Below, in pieces: positions 1-12,042 of a DNA stretch of 64,000 nt; within the stretch, counting starts at the first letter, position 1; each line of letters starts with the position of its first letter. The DNA is from Prosapia bicincta (Eukaryota; Arthropoda; Insecta; Hemiptera; Cercopidae). Location of the stretch: contig JBAIZL010000058.1 of NCBI GenBank assembly GCA_036971475.1, positions 2,038,501 to 2,102,500 of the forward strand, written 5' to 3'. The position numbers and the translations under genes are program-made. The notes beneath the pieces were generated by a model. The model made no database searches and had not been told where the DNA came from. It was given only the letters and a program-made list of their open reading frames with translations.

Positions 1-286
1 AATATACCACTATTTTATACTACGTAAATTATCATGTATTTATTTTACAGTCCAGTATCAAAGTACATAGTTGGTTATAAATAAATAATAAGTGTTGTGA
101 ATGTTAGTTAAAGTTCCAAGCAGAAACCAGTTACTTAATGTTACAACAATTATTTTTTTATAACCAAACCAGTTCTTACCATATATGTTCATTCTGTTTG
201 TAATATAATTACCTTATGATAATTCAGCTGGTATGAGGAAAGTTAGTTATTCACTCTTTAAAAAAAGCCTTCCTAACCGGATACTT

Positions 287-355
<69 letters not shown>

Positions 356-1066
356 TGTACTAGACTGATTGATAAAGGAGTGTGTTTGTAAAATGTGGTT
401 ATGTTTTTATAGTTTACAACATTTAAAGTCATCCATTAACAAACCTCTTCTTTATATTGATATCACCAACCATTTTAGGATGATCTAGTTTAAAATACTA
501 CATCTGTTTTGCCTTGGAGATCCTGGTATATTTTGTGTACCACATCTGCTAAACCTTTACCAGATTAAATATCCCTTTTTGTCTTACACGTCTCTTATTT
601 TTGTAAAAAATAGTCCCAAGAGCTTTGTGATTCTAGTTTCCTTTGTGACTTGCTACAATATAAATGGTCATGCCAAACTATGAGTAAATTAAAATTTCTA
701 GATATTTAAATTTGTTTTAAAACATCAGATATTCCGGCGTATAGTCTACCTGATTTTCATCTAACCAGTTAGCTAACTCCATGATCTCCGTTCCAGGGAA
801 CATTTTAATATATAATATAATTATCTAATAATTTATAACTGTTTAAAACACAGTTTGTAAATAACTAAGCTAATTTACAGTCTTGGTAGAAACTACACAT
901 GATCAAACATACTCCTACTTTTTATTTTTTATATAATACAAATTGTTTTACAAAAGCTTATAAATGTTTTATGGGCATGAATAACCTGAATCTAGACATA
1001 GTCATTAATAATAATTTTTAAAAAAATACAATTTTGGTGTAAATGTAATTTATTTTATATTTATAG
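1..1066. other. AT-rich non-coding flank, probably intron
   Basis: No coding signal is visible on either strand. The segment ends in a pyrimidine/AT-rich tract and AG immediately before the exon at 1067, so it most likely belongs to the intron upstream of that exon. It contains a (TA)n tract at 289-352. Confidence 0.5.
289..352. repeat. (TA)n microsatellite
   Basis: About 32 uninterrupted TA dinucleotides. The Tyr/Ile-alternating ORF across it is an artefact of the repeat. Confidence 0.97.
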
Positions 1067-1325
1067 CCATCCTTCACCTCCTTGGGCAGCCATGGCACAG
1101 TTTACTCCCACTACTTGGGATGTTATATATGATAACCTAGGAGGACTTCGTAAGATGGCTGACATGAGTAATCGATATGTAACACAGTGGTTTCGTAGCT
1201 CATGGGGAGATAAGTGCAATATTGTTGCCATGGATTTTGTAAGAGGTTCTGGTATAGTAAATGCTGCAATAGAATTAAATATTATCAGGCAGAATAATCA
1301 TTGTATAGAACAAGACAATACGTGA
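1067..1325 (+). CDS. Terminal exon of a PLCXD-like (PI-PLC X domain) protein
   Basis: The exon begins just after a TTTATAG acceptor and reads about 86 codons to a TGA. The internal Met at 1092 is not the start, because the frame is open from 1068 and begins HPSPPWAA before it. Seen directly: MAQFTPTTWD, then YDNLGGLRKMADMSNRYVT, then WFRSSWGDKCNIVAMDFVRG and a hydrophobic/Asn-rich end. From family knowledge, this matches the C-terminal part of eukaryotic PI-PLC X-domain-containing proteins. There an 'AQLTP' strand, a variable helix and a 'NIVAxDF' strand close the TIM barrel. Insect members carry a very similar GGLRKMAD/WF-R-WG block. The catalytic histidines lie in upstream exons outside the window. 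The body is intact, with no frameshift, and codon use is less AT-biased than the flanks. The family call is by memory of motifs, without alignment. Confidence 0.6.
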
Positions 1326-4300
1326 ATAAGTATTAAAATAGTTAATTAATTATTTTAAATAGCCTAGTGGTCATCTCAAGATTAAAACATGCTATTATAA
1401 CAAAATAAAGAAAACTATAATGATATGTTGCTGAAAACGTCATATCCACAAAACTACAACTACACAAACATAACATTAAGTCTACGAATTCTACTACTGT
1501 GATAGAACACCACATAGTCTGAGTTTTCACCACCCAACTACATTACAACTCATGCATAATTTTTAGCATCATAACCTCAAAACTCTTTGAAAAAATTAAC
1601 CAATTATCCATTCTACTTCCTCTCACCCCCCCTCTAACCTAAAATAACCAAGGTTACGTCTATGTTGTCAATGGTATATATCTTCCGAAATGGCTATCCT
1701 AAATAAACGAAAACGTAAGTGCTTCTATGATTGCTAAATATGATAACTATGATTGTTAGTGACCATGAACAAATAATTTTTGTTCAAAGCTTAAATGGTG
1801 AGTGTTTTGGGTTGGTAACACAAAACATGCAAAATAACGTCAATTAAAAATGTTGTACCTTATTAATTGTGTGTATGTGTGTGTGTGTTTTTAAACAGTC
1901 ATCAAATATAAAATACGTTTTTTAACATTTGATTTTACTAACTAGTTTTGTAATGTATCAATGTAAACAAGAATGAAAAAATATTCAGTCAAATAACAGC
2001 AATAGAATTGCAAATAATTATTTTATTACCTGAAATTGTTTGGTATAGTTTCAAGAATTAATAATATTCATTCTAGGTAAACAAGACATTGTAAACATTT
2101 ATAGATTATAAATATAATGCTTCAAATTTATAATATTCCTATTTTATTATTAAATTACACTCGTTACAGTCTAGAATAAGGCATAATTTAAGAAAAATTA
2201 TGATTTTTAATGAAAAAACTCCTGTAGTTGTTGATATACAATATATGAAGATAACTTAACAACTTGAAAATAGATTTTTATTAAGTTTAAGCAAAAATAT
2301 TACAGTTTTTTTGAGAAAATTTACAACTTGCAGGATGACTTTAAAAAAGTTCAGCATTTTAGTAAAGCTAAATTATAAATTAAACAGGTTGTTAATTTGT
2401 TTAATAATAATGTCCAAGTTTTGTTCAACATCATGGATAATAAAATCCTCAAGCAAAATCTTTGTTTTATTTTTTAAATACAAAATGGAAAATAAAAGAA
2501 AATCAAGATTGGAATGACAAAAGATACTTGCTAGCAATTATTTCAGGTGCTAAAGGTGTTGAATATAAATTTATTGATATATTTCGTCATGAATTAGGCA
2601 AGAGGCAGCATTGTATTTTTTATAGTTGTTTGTGGTTAACTTCAGTTTTTATTCTGGAAAAATCCTACTGGCTGTTTATTCTTTTCTGGAGCTCTTTTAA
2701 TACAATTAGTTATAACTACTTTTCTACCAACAGAGGCTTGGATTCAAAGTGTATATGGTCATTTAATCATTTTCCATTCCTTTTCCATCACATCATAAAC
2801 AACCAACTTAACCTACCCCCACTACATTCATAAATCCTATGCCAACAATCTTTTATACCTTGTGCGACACCGCCAGTAGAGGCTTAGCTTCATAAAGAAA
2901 CAATTGTTTTGAAACATGTCAACAAGTAAGCTTTTAAATATTCACTCAGTTATGTACTACATAATTATAGTTTAATCAGTGAATTCAAGGTGATTACAAC
3001 AAGCAACTTTAAAATTTAATTACACAAATGTGTAAAACACATATTCAATAAAAGCATCAAAACAATATGCAATATACAAATAATTTAAATAACAGCTCAC
3101 CTACATACTCAACACCCAATAACATAGTATTGCAAGTCTCATGTGCTATTTGACATAAATACTCCTAAAATCTTATAGCAGGATCAGGTAAAGTTTACCC
3201 ACCTCTTCCTATTCAATAATATTTTCAATCTCATTCAATGTCAGTTGCAGTTTTAATTCACAGCGGGACATACTTCCCAATAAGTCTGCCCTCAATTAAA
3301 ATATTGCGATCTTAGATAAGTTTGCGTAAAAGGTGTTTAAGTGCTTATTTATTATGGTGTGTTGTGTACATTTGAATTTGAACTTAAGTACATTTGAACT
3401 TAAGTTCAAGGTGAGAAAAAACAATAATTATTAAATAAACAATGATTACTTAAAGACATGAAAATAAATAAAAAGAAAGATTAAGTAACATCTGATAAGT
3501 CTTGATATTTTAAAACCTTGTATTCAAATATGGTATTTAAAAGTAAAGTGTTAGGTTATTTATTGTTTAGAATCATATGATTTTGACCTGTAGGATCATC
3601 AAGAAATTTATTTTATCACAGATGTATTTGTAATAGTGTTATTCTGTTATTGGTCTTCAATGTCCACAAAGCAAAGTAGCATTCAGTAAAATGAATAAAT
3701 TTTAATATATCAAATTAAATTTTTTTATCATTCCAATCCAACCTAATAACGTTTTAAACAAATTAACTGTTATTCATTGGTCATTTGGCAAAACATCTTA
3801 TCTCCCTCTAGAATATCAAATTTCATCTTAATTAATCAACTTCCGGTATTGGTTTTTAGCTTTATCTTTTGTATAGACTAATGACAGAGCATAGACAATT
3901 AATTCATGCCTTTTTAACACTCAACGTTTCAAATTTCTTTTCGAAATTCCTTTTCAAGAGCTCGTTTTTATTATTGCAATATACAACGTAGCTTACAGTT
4001 TATAAAATTCATAACTACATTTAACATAATAAAAACCAACAATACAAAACTCTTAATAAATATTCTCATTTACAAGTCAAATTTTTATCACATTAAAACA
4101 GACAAATCACAGATACATACACTAACTCATTATACTATTAATAACAGAGTCACACTTAAAATTTTAAGGAACACAATCATTACAATATATACAATACCTA
4201 GACTGATCAAAAAACCTACAAACATGTTAAATTTCACTTATATTTTCATTACTAAAGATTCATATGCAGATGGAATCTTTTATCATGCTGATGGAATCAT

Positions 4301-4573
4301 TTAATTTTGTCATTTTATTCAGTGCATTTCTTCCTTGCTTTTTTGTATACCACATTTCTGCAAAACTCCTCTTTTTCCAATCTCTTTCCTTGTGTAAAAC
4401 ATCTATATTAACCAGTCCATTTGATGTTTATTATTAAACTTTTTAATATGTTCAGAAATAACATTATAATATTTTTTATCATATTTTATATTATTTTTAT
4501 GCTCATTTGTACTCGTTTCCGTAAGTCTACCTTTTATCTTTTGGAAATTTTGACTTTAAATTTATTTTTATTG
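1326..4573. other. AT-rich non-coding stretch
   Basis: This begins with the probable 3' UTR/downstream flank of the 1067-1325 exon. A short TG run lies near 1870-1888. Apart from the weak exon candidate at 2646-2798, I see no gene, RNA or transposon that I can name. Confidence 0.5.
2646..2798 (+). CDS. Weak candidate terminal exon, hydrophobic protein
   Basis: After a TTAACTTCAG acceptor-like site, a frame of 50 codons runs to a TAA. It reads FLFWKNPTGCLFFSGALL, then IQLVITTFLPTEAW, then IQSVYGHLII. It would supply one or two membrane segments with a Pro/Thr/Glu turn between them. I do not recognise the family. An overlapping ORF in another frame (2462-2833) shows no recognisable motif. AT-rich insect DNA often yields hydrophobic frames by chance, so this is only a candidate. 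RNA evidence would decide it. Confidence 0.2.
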   Translation, partial: FLFWKNPTGCLFFSGALLIQLVITTFLPTEAWIQSVYGHLIIFHSFSITS

Positions 4574-6776
4574 TCTTTAATTTGAATCTCTTCAACGACC
4601 ATCTACCCAGTCATATCTTAATGTGTTTGAGTTGAATCTCTCCAACGACCATCTACCCAGTCAAAATCTTAATGTGTTTAAGTTGAATCTCTCCAACGAC
4701 CATCTACCCAGTCAAAATCTTAATGTGTTTAAGTTGAATCTCTCCAACGACCATCTACCCAGTCATAATCTTAATGTGTTTCAGTTGAATCTCTCCAACG
4801 ACCATCTACCCAGCCATAGTCTTAATGTGTTTGAGTTGAATCTCTCCAACGACCATCTACCCAGTCATAATCTTAATGTGTTTGAGTTGAATCTCTCCAA
4901 CGACCATCTACCCAGTCAAAATCTTAATGTGTTTAAGTTGAATCTCTCCAACGACCATCTACCCAGTCATAATCTTAATGTGTTTCAGTTGAATCTCTCC
5001 AACGACCATCTACCCAGTCATAATCTTAATGTGTTTCAGTTGAATCTCTCCAACGACCATCTACCCAGCCATAGTCTTAATGTGTTTGAGTTGAATCTCT
5101 CCAACGACCATCTACCCAGTCATAATCTTAATGTGTTTGAGTTGAATCTCTCCAACGACCATCTATCCAGTCATAATCTTAATGTGTTTAAGGTGAATCT
5201 CTCCAACGACCATCTACCCTGTCATAATCTTAATGTGTTTGAGTTGAATCTCTCCAACGACCATCTACCCAGTCATAATCTTAATGTGTTTGAGTTGAAT
5301 CTCTCCAACGACCATCTACCCAGTCATAATCTTAATGTGTTTGAGTTGAATCTCTCCAACGACCATCTACCCAGTCATAATCTTAATGTGTTTGAGTTGA
5401 ATCTCTCCAACGACCATCTACCCAGTCAAAATCTTAATGTGTTTAAGTTGAATCTCTCCAACGACCATCTACCCAGTCATAATCTTAATGTGTTTGAGTT
5501 GAATCTCTCCAACGACCATCTACCCAGCCATAGTCTTAATGTGTTTGAGTTGAATCTCTCCAACGACCATCTACCCAGTCATAATCTTAATGTGTTTGAG
5601 TTGAATCTCTCCAACGACCATCTACCCAGTCATAATCTTAATGTGTTTAAGGTGAATCTCTCCAACGACCATCTACCCTGTCATAATCTTAATGTGTTTG
5701 AGTTGAATCTCTCCAACGACCATCTACCCAGTCATAATCTTAATGTGTTTGAGTTGAATCTCTCCAACGACCATCTACCCAGTCATAATCTTAATGTGTT
5801 TGAGTTGAATCTCTCCAACGACCATCTACCCAGTCATAATCTTAATGTGTTTGAGTTGAATCTCTCCAACGACCATCTACTTAGTCATAATCTTAATGTG
5901 TTTGAGTTGAATCTTTCCAACGACCATCTACCCAGTCATAATCTTAATGTGTTTGAGTTGAATATCTCCAACGACCATCTACCCAGTCATAATCTTAATG
6001 TGTTTGAGTTGAATCTCTCCAACGACCATCTACCCAGCCATAGTCTTAATGTGTTGAATCTCTCCAACGACCATCTACCCAGTCATAATCTTAATGTGTT
6101 TGAGTTGAATCTTTCCAACGACCATCTACCCAGTCATAATCTTAATGTGTTTGAGTTGAATCTTTCCAACGACCATCTACCCAGTCATAATCTTAATGTG
6201 TTTGAGTTGAATCTCTCCAACGACAATCTACCCAGTCATAATCTTAATGTGTTTGAGTTGAATCTTTCCAACGACCATCTACCCAGTCATAATCTTAATG
6301 TGTTTGAGTTGAATCTTTCCAACGACCATCTACCCAGTCATAATCTTAATGTGTTTGAGTTGAATCTTTCCAACGACCATCTACCCAGTCATAATCTTAA
6401 TGTGTTTGAGTTGAATCTTTCCAACGACCATCTACCCAGTCATAATCTTAATGTGTTTGAGTTGAATATCTCCAACGACCATCTACCCAGTCATAATCTT
6501 AATGTGTTTGAGTTGAATCTCTCCAACGACCATCTACCCAGTCATAATCTTAATGTGTTTGAGTTGAATCTCTCCAACGACCATCTACCCAGTCATAATC
6601 TTAATGTGTTTGAGTTGAATCTTTCCAACGACCATCTTCCCAGTCATAATCTTAATGTGTTTAAGTTGAATCTCTCCAACGACCATCTACCCAGTCATAA
6701 TCTTAATGTGTTTGAGTTGAATCTCTCCAACGACCATCTACCCAGTCATAATCTTAATGTGTTTAAGGTGAATGAA
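4574..6776. repeat. 51-bp minisatellite, about 43 copies
   Basis: The unit translates on the + strand as 17 residues (FELNLSNDHLPSHNLNV), so a 729-codon open frame runs through the array. This follows automatically because 51 is a multiple of 3 and the unit lacks a stop in that frame. The first unit (from about 4580) has a 1-bp deletion that shifts frame, and one unit near 6048 lacks 6 bp. Most unit-to-unit changes alter the amino acid (E/K/Q, H/Q, N/S, P/S/L, L/I/V), which does not suggest protein-level constraint. Variant order is partly repeated (about units 6-16 versus 17-25), showing block duplication inside the array. No splice or start context supports a gene. Confidence 0.92.
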
Positions 6777-7621
6777 AATATGACTTTCTTGTTTATCTAT
6801 TATGATTCATAAAGGTGTATGACTGCAGCTCTTCCTCACTTTACGTCATATTTATCCTAAGACAATGTGCGGACAACTATTTACCACAGTATATGCCATG
6901 CATCAACCTCTCTTTTTAATTGGTGCATAAAGTTACTGCTGTAATTTTCCTTATTAAATTGTTCTAATCCCAGTTTTGACAAGTGTGGCTAGAAAGCAAC
7001 CAGACTGGTATTTCAGTAGTGAAAATCAACTGTGGTAAGGTTGAAAGTTGACTGGCCAGCAACCTCTACATTCTGTTAAAATTTATCCTGTCCTTCCTAT
7101 TCATTCCAACTTAAATACATTCAGCCCTGTAGAGGAATCATGAAACTGTCACTTGTATCTAAAAATTATAACAACTTTAAGTTTCCCTGCTTCAAGCTAC
7201 TCCTATATTAAACCAGACACTAAACGTTTACAAAGATAATCGAATGTTCAAAGCAGCAGTTCAAGAGGGTTAAAGCCTGTGATAAATAAGGATATGCTTG
7301 CAAGGTTAACTGCTAGTTCAAAGAGCTTGATGTTTTTGGCGCTGCATTTGAGAAATTTTGTGTTTCCAGAATTAGGATTTGTGATTATAAAACTTTTTTT
7401 TAAAATTGAAATATTTATCACTAAACTTAATTTTATCAATAAAATGTTTTAATATTGTTACCAATTTCCAATCAATGTACGCATAATGGGAACGTAATAA
7501 TTCACACAAAAAATACCAGGTGATAAAATTAAAATTTAAAGTTATGATGTTTTTTCTAATAATTTAAATGGCTGTGAACATTATTTAGATACAAAGACAC
7601 ATACAAACTAACTTTTCTGTT
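6777..7621. other. Non-coding, nothing recognised
   Basis: Mixed-composition DNA just beyond the minisatellite. No coding block, tRNA or transposon end is visible. Confidence 0.4.
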
Positions 7622-7811
7622 CTAAATAAATAAAACCCACTAACCACAATATCTTTATTTACTACAGTTACTTTATGTATATTTTGATTACATGGTAATC
7701 ATCTTCTTAAGTATTTCTGAAGATGATTACCATGTAATCGAAGTGTACATAAAGTAAATGTAGTAGAGTAAAGATTTTTCTATAGTGGTTAGTTGGTTTT
7801 ATTTATTTAGG
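7622..7811. mobile_element. Foldback element with degenerate hammerhead-like arms
   Basis: This is a near-palindrome of about 190 bp centred near 7717. Both arms carry the same TTTATGTA/TACATAAA segment and a GATTAC-CAT-GTAATC hairpin. In the right arm (+), CTGAAGA at 7727-7733 is followed by one T, that hairpin as helix II, and GAAG at 7740-7743, where a hammerhead would have GAAA. The left arm read on the minus strand is more decayed. The layout matches the inverted hammerhead pairs at 9.3/10.1, 16.9 and 21.3 kb. Classification as a PLE-derived solo 3'-end dimer is inference. Both cores look inactive. Confidence 0.55.
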
Positions 7812-8298
7812 TGAAAAATTAGTCCACAGTGCTCAAAAAAAGTATTAACATTTCTGTGTTAGTGTTACACTCTAAAGTTAAATCTCATATTTAAATGATG
7901 ATTTCTGGAAGTGCCTTTACCAAAACAATGCCCTAGCTAAGAATGTTTTACTTATACAATTGATTTTCAGGCACTTCAAAGGATGGGCAACTCAAATTTC
8001 CTTTTTATTTGTAAGAAATTTCAAATATTTAATTTTTAAATTAAATTCTACTTAATACTTATTAATCATATACTACTTAATAATTATTAATTAATTATAA
8101 TTAATTAATTAATTAAGTATATTAGTGCTTATAATCATACTATTCTACTTAATAATTATTAATCATACTTTAATTTCTTAATTATGTTTTAAAATGAACC
8201 AAAAAATTTTAGAATTTTAAAATAAATTCTATTATTATTAGTTATTTTTAGTAAATAAAAATATTTTTAAAATTAAAAAGTATATAATTACTAAAAGA

Positions 8299-8475
8299 CT
8301 TGTAAATATTTTACAAACTTGCCTATAGTAGCACTTGCTTATATTTGTTGAGGACGGCCGTTTCCGGGATATGTGTCCCATTGTCAACTCATAGTTACAT
8401 TGGGCACAACTCCTGTTCCGTCCTCAACAAATATAACTAAGTACTACTATAGGCAAGTTGTAAATATTTTCAAGT
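8299..8475. mobile_element. Short foldback (MITE-like) element
   Basis: Arms of about 58 bp (8299-8358 and 8417-8475) are inverted copies carrying GCCTATAGTAG, TTATATTTGTTGAGG and ACGG. They flank a 58-bp core of higher GC content. No transposase is present and no clear target duplication was found. This is a non-autonomous foldback element of unknown superfamily. Confidence 0.65.
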
Positions 8476-9034
8476 GTTTAGTGAAAACTAGTAGCTCACG
8501 TGAAGATGGAATCAACAAATAAGTATATAATTCTAAAGATTAAAAAATATTTATTTATTGATATTTACACGCTATGAATTAAAACAAATGAAGCATTTTA
8601 AATATTGTAGAATATTTTCAAGTTTAAATTTTAAACTTTACAGTTGAAGTTTGGATGGTAAGTATTTTGTATATACAGTTTGTTTTCAGTCCATGGCAAT
8701 AATAAAGGCCAGAAATGGAATGCATGATCTAGTGAAGTAGGTAGTCCCACTATTGGGCATAACTTTTTCTGAAGTTTAATTAAGGAATTTCATCTAATGG
8801 AAAATTTAAGGAATGTCCTATCCAGAATTCCAACTTTGTGGCATTTGGTTCTGTTCTTGAATATCCCGTCAATTATTTTCTGCCTCACTAAAATTCCAAA
8901 TTAAACATGTCAAAATAACTTATATTGAAACAATATTTCATTACTGATCCTGATATTTTACTTTTAGAAACGATGCTACATCATATAAATTTATCACTAA
9001 TACCAAAAAACACAACATATAATAAGAGACTTAC

Positions 9035-9063
9035 TGTATATATATATATATATATACAGTAAG
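9035..9063. repeat. Palindromic (TA)n with TTACTG/CAGTAA ends
   Basis: A perfect small palindrome built on a TA run and closed by inverted TTACTG/CAGTAA. Confidence 0.8.
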
Positions 9064-9291
9064 TATAGAGAGTCACTTTATATGCACAATAGTAAGTTTT
9101 GTTCACAAGTCAAAATGTTCTTTTTTTTTAAATAAGATATATGTATGGTTATCGGGTAAAAATGACCATAAAGTTAGAATGAGGAGCCAAATTTCATTAG
9201 ATACTTAAAAATATCTACATTATTTTCAAGATGATTTTAACTTACACTTGTTTGCTTATCTTGGCAAAAAACCACTACTTACTGATTTATT

Positions 9292-9334
9292 CAGCAGACG
9301 TGTTTCGCGCTAGGTTAGCGCATTTTCAATGCTG
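9292..9334 (-). ncRNA. Hammerhead-ribozyme-like motif, left PLE arm (decayed)
   Basis: Read on the minus strand: CAGCA, a UUGAAAA block in place of CUGAUGA, one U, helix II GCGCU/AGCGC with an AACCU loop, GAAA, C-AC-GUC and UGCUG. CAGCA and UGCUG can pair as helix I around the GUC cleavage site. Core positions C3 and G8 are mutated, so self-cleavage is unlikely. Confidence 0.6.
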
Positions 9335-9419
9335 TGAATTACTGACAAGACTGTTGCTCAGGTGTGTTGAGTCTGTGGTGTATTTTTGTTCTGTGGTGTG
9401 TTATTGTTCATAGAGTAAT

Positions 9420-9668
9420 TGTTAATTATGTGCTCAAATATAGTGTTTGATTGTGAGTGTGTTGTGGATAGTAATTATGGTGTTTATATATCTCATAGTT
9501 TTCTACTGTGTTAAGTTTTTTGTTTTTATTGATTTAATGTAGGATTTTTAGATTGGTGTCTATGTCGGTATGTGAGTGTAGTGTGTTTTGTATGAGTATG
9601 GCGAAATTTGATGTGGGCTGTGTCTTTCTTATCTGTTTTACGCTTCCTTCTTATCTTGTAAATGTTCT
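9420..9668 (-). pseudogene. Decayed PLE GIY-YIG fragment, left arm
   Basis: On the minus strand this is homologous to the right-arm coding piece at 9675-9935, but small deletions shift the frame. For example, the block that reads TRYEEHVKQ in the right arm is broken here near 9640-9660. It is non-functional and is useful only as an aligned sister copy that dates the inverted duplication. Confidence 0.65.
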
Positions 9669-9674
9669 CCCTGT

Positions 9675-9935
9675 TTGTTCTATGTAAAAGCTGGGAGAAC
9701 ATTTACCACAAGATACGAAGAACATGTAAAACAGATAAGAAAGACACAACCCATATCAAATTTCGCCATACACATACAAAACACACTACACTCACAGACT
9801 GAAATAGACACCAATCTAAAAGTCCTACATTACATCAATAAAAGCAAAAAACTTGACACAGTAGAAAACTATGAGATATATAAACACCATAAATACTATC
9901 CACAACACATTCTAAATGACAACACACACTCCTAA
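9675..9935 (+). pseudogene. PLE GIY-YIG endonuclease C-terminal fragment
   Basis: This is an 86-codon frame. After the junction residues it reads GRTFTTRYEEHVKQIRK, then NFAIHIQNTLHS, then LKVLHYINKSKKLDTVENYE and IYKHHKYY. The pattern GRTF-TRYxEH (conserved Arg and the Glu-His after the tyrosine loop), 'FAxHxxxxxH', 'LxxxExxEIYKH' is the C-terminal half of the GIY-YIG endonuclease found at the end of Penelope-like ORFs. The GIY and YIG strands and the whole reverse transcriptase are missing. The ATG near the start lies at the inverted junction and is not a native start. The 3' UTR with a hammerhead-like motif follows on the same strand. Confidence 0.75.
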
Positions 9936-10062
9936 TCAAACACTATATTTAACACATAACTATCAAACACATAATTAACAATTACTCTATGAACAATAAC
10001 ACACCACAGAACAAAAATATACCACAGACTAACACCTGAGCAACAGTCTTGTCAATAATTCA

Positions 10063-10106
10063 CAGCATTGAACAATGCGCTAACCTAGCGCGAAACGCGT
10101 CTGCTG
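10063..10106 (+). ncRNA. Hammerhead-ribozyme-like motif, right PLE arm (decayed)
   Basis: This is a type I layout with helix I from CAGCA (10063-10067) and UGCUG (10102-10106). UUGAACA stands in place of CUGAUGA, helix II is GCGCU/AGCGC, then GAAAC-GC-GUC with predicted cleavage after C10101. All three helices can form, but C3 is U and G8 is C, which should abolish catalysis. Its position just 3' of a PLE GIY-YIG remnant fits the published association of hammerheads with PLE ends. Confidence 0.68.
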
Positions 10107-10165
10107 AATAAATCAGTAAGTAGTGGTTTTTTGCCAAGATAAACAAACAAGTGTAATTTTTATAA

Positions 10166-11565
10166 AAACTTCAAGATGTACAATACAAAAACTACAAGAT
10201 TTACTTGTAACCATCTTGAATTCACTAATTGAATTGTAAGTAATTATTGCGTAACTGAAAGAATTTTAAAATTTATTGCGTTTCATTTTAAAATGGGCTG
10301 AGGATGGTTGAGGAAAAGATTTGTTGTGACTTTATTGAAATATTATCAAAAATGTTTTCCATAAACAAAGATATCAGTAAGCAAGAATCTACTTTGTGCC
10401 ACCTTCAAAACCACTAAACAAAAATCCTCAGTCAACACTTGATCTTTCCACAACACAATATGTGAAGTGCTATATTTGAAATTGGATATGATGAAGTATT
10501 TAATTTCAAAGGGAAATAGATTCGAGTGGTTTCACTTTGAAGTGCAGTTAAAATACTAAATAATAGATTCAACTGTACCAGACCGGATTCTGATAAGATT
10601 TTTTGCAATAAGGATAAATTTAGTTTCTAGAAATAAATTAAAAACCTCATTTAAATTGCATACACATAGTTTTTAATTCTCCACATCTTCATTCTTATCA
10701 AAGTAAAACTTATATAACTTTAGAAACTTCCTTTGATTTAATAGTTTTTGTTTGTATACTAATAACTTTTTCTTCTTTTAATTTTATCCATGTATTACCA
10801 TTTAGAGTAGAAAAAAATACTGTCTGCCATCAGTGTCTAGAACAGCGATCTGACTATTTCTACACCCAGGTAGAGAGAAAAGCATTGTAATTTGGCCAAC
10901 AATTCTCTCAATCCGGAGATGCTCAATCAGCATTAATTTTGTGTAGCATCTAAGCAGTAGAGATTGTAAATATTTTCCTCTAAATATAATACTAAAGAAA
11001 TATTGCTGCCACTATTTGCTTGGTGGTAAAACTAATTCCGGAAACTTCATATTAAACATGACATTACCTATGAATTTAATAATATTTGTTTCAATTTTCA
11101 GTTTTACTACATTCCACATTTACATTAATAATTAAATAATAAACTTTTCTACAAGTAACATACTTATTTTATATTATATAAATAATAAAAATTATGTATG
11201 TGCTATAATTTGGGAAGTTATTTTAATCATAATGGAATTTGCTTTTATTCTAACGTTTTTCATATGCACTTAATTTTATTTATTTTGTTGAAAAGATATA
11301 TTTTTAGTTGATAAGGTAAAATATCAGTTTAATTGTCCTTATTTTTATTTAAGTGATTGTATTATGTACTACTCAGAAATATTTATTCTGAACTCTAGAT
11401 TTAATGATTGTCTTATTTTCTTCTAGTCACATTTTAAACAATTTGCTATTTTGGTTTAAAACCTATGACAGAAAACAAAATTGCTTTTTGTCTGCATTTA
11501 TTGAGTTATTTTGCCAAATTTGATTCCACTTTCAACCAACTATAGCTTACTAATGAATTTCAATG
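10166..11565. other. AT-rich non-coding
   Basis: No gene or repeat boundary could be recognised. Confidence 0.4.
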
Positions 11566-12042
11566 TGGACACAACACCACAATAATAGACAAACTATGGT
11601 ACAATATTAAAAAAAAAACACTAAAATTAACACTAAAGAGAGGGAAAACAAATACATCACAATACCATACATAAACAGAACATCAAATAAAGTATCCCAC
11701 AAATTCAAAAAAACAGGATACAAAACTAATAACAATTTACAATACAAAATACAACACAATACCAGCAACAAAGATATACTACAAGCACCAGGCGCATACA
11801 AATTAAACTTCAACAAATTTTACAATGGGCAAACAGAACACTGCTTTAAACAAAGAGACGAGGAACACAAAGAGAACACCAACTCAGCATTTTACAATCA
11901 CATAAAAGAAACAGGACACAAATACGCAGACATTTACCATAACCTAGAAATTTTACACATTAACAAAAAAGGACCACATCTCAAAACACTAGAACAATAT
12001 GAAATCTACAAACACACAAAACACAAAGTACAAACATATTAA
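11566..12042 (+). pseudogene. PLE C-terminal fragment with GIY-YIG endonuclease
   Basis: The plus strand from 11611 to the TAA at 12040-12042 is open. A one-base slip in an A-tract near 11610 joins it to upstream homology. Motifs in order: NKYITIPYINRTSNKVSHKF and KKTGYK (the linker conserved before the nuclease), then GAYKLNFNKFYNGQTEHCF (degenerate GVYKLxC..FYIGQT), RDEEHK, SAFYNHIKETGHKYADI, NLEILHINKKG and LEQYEIYKH. This is the end of a Penelope-like ORF. The Ile of YIG is changed to Asn (YNG) and several Cys are lost, so it is dead. A hammerhead-like motif follows about 110 bp downstream. The open frame on the opposite strand (11607-11816) is its shadow. Confidence 0.8.

Larger units (their letters stand above)
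9228..10165. mobile_element. Head-to-head pair of truncated Penelope-like 3' ends
   Basis: This is a foldback of about 930 bp. The left arm (9228-9668) and right arm (9690-10165) are inverted homologous copies joined at their truncated 5' ends, so both 3' ends point outward. Each arm carries the end of a PLE endonuclease frame, a 3' untranslated part, a hammerhead-like motif and a shared terminal block (AATCAGTAAGTAGTGG, then TTGCCAAGATAAACAAAC). From established knowledge, PLEs use GIY-YIG endonucleases, insert 5'-truncated and inverted copies, and carry hammerhead motifs near their ends. The arms differ by many small changes, so the pair is old. Confidence 0.82.

Noticed and set aside
4623..6812. 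729-codon ORF as a real repeat protein
   Set aside because: The frame follows from a 51-bp unit lacking stops. Substitutions are mostly amino-acid changing and there is no gene context.
11607..11816. 69-codon minus-strand hydrophobic ORF
   Set aside because: Shadow of the plus-strand PLE endonuclease fragment.
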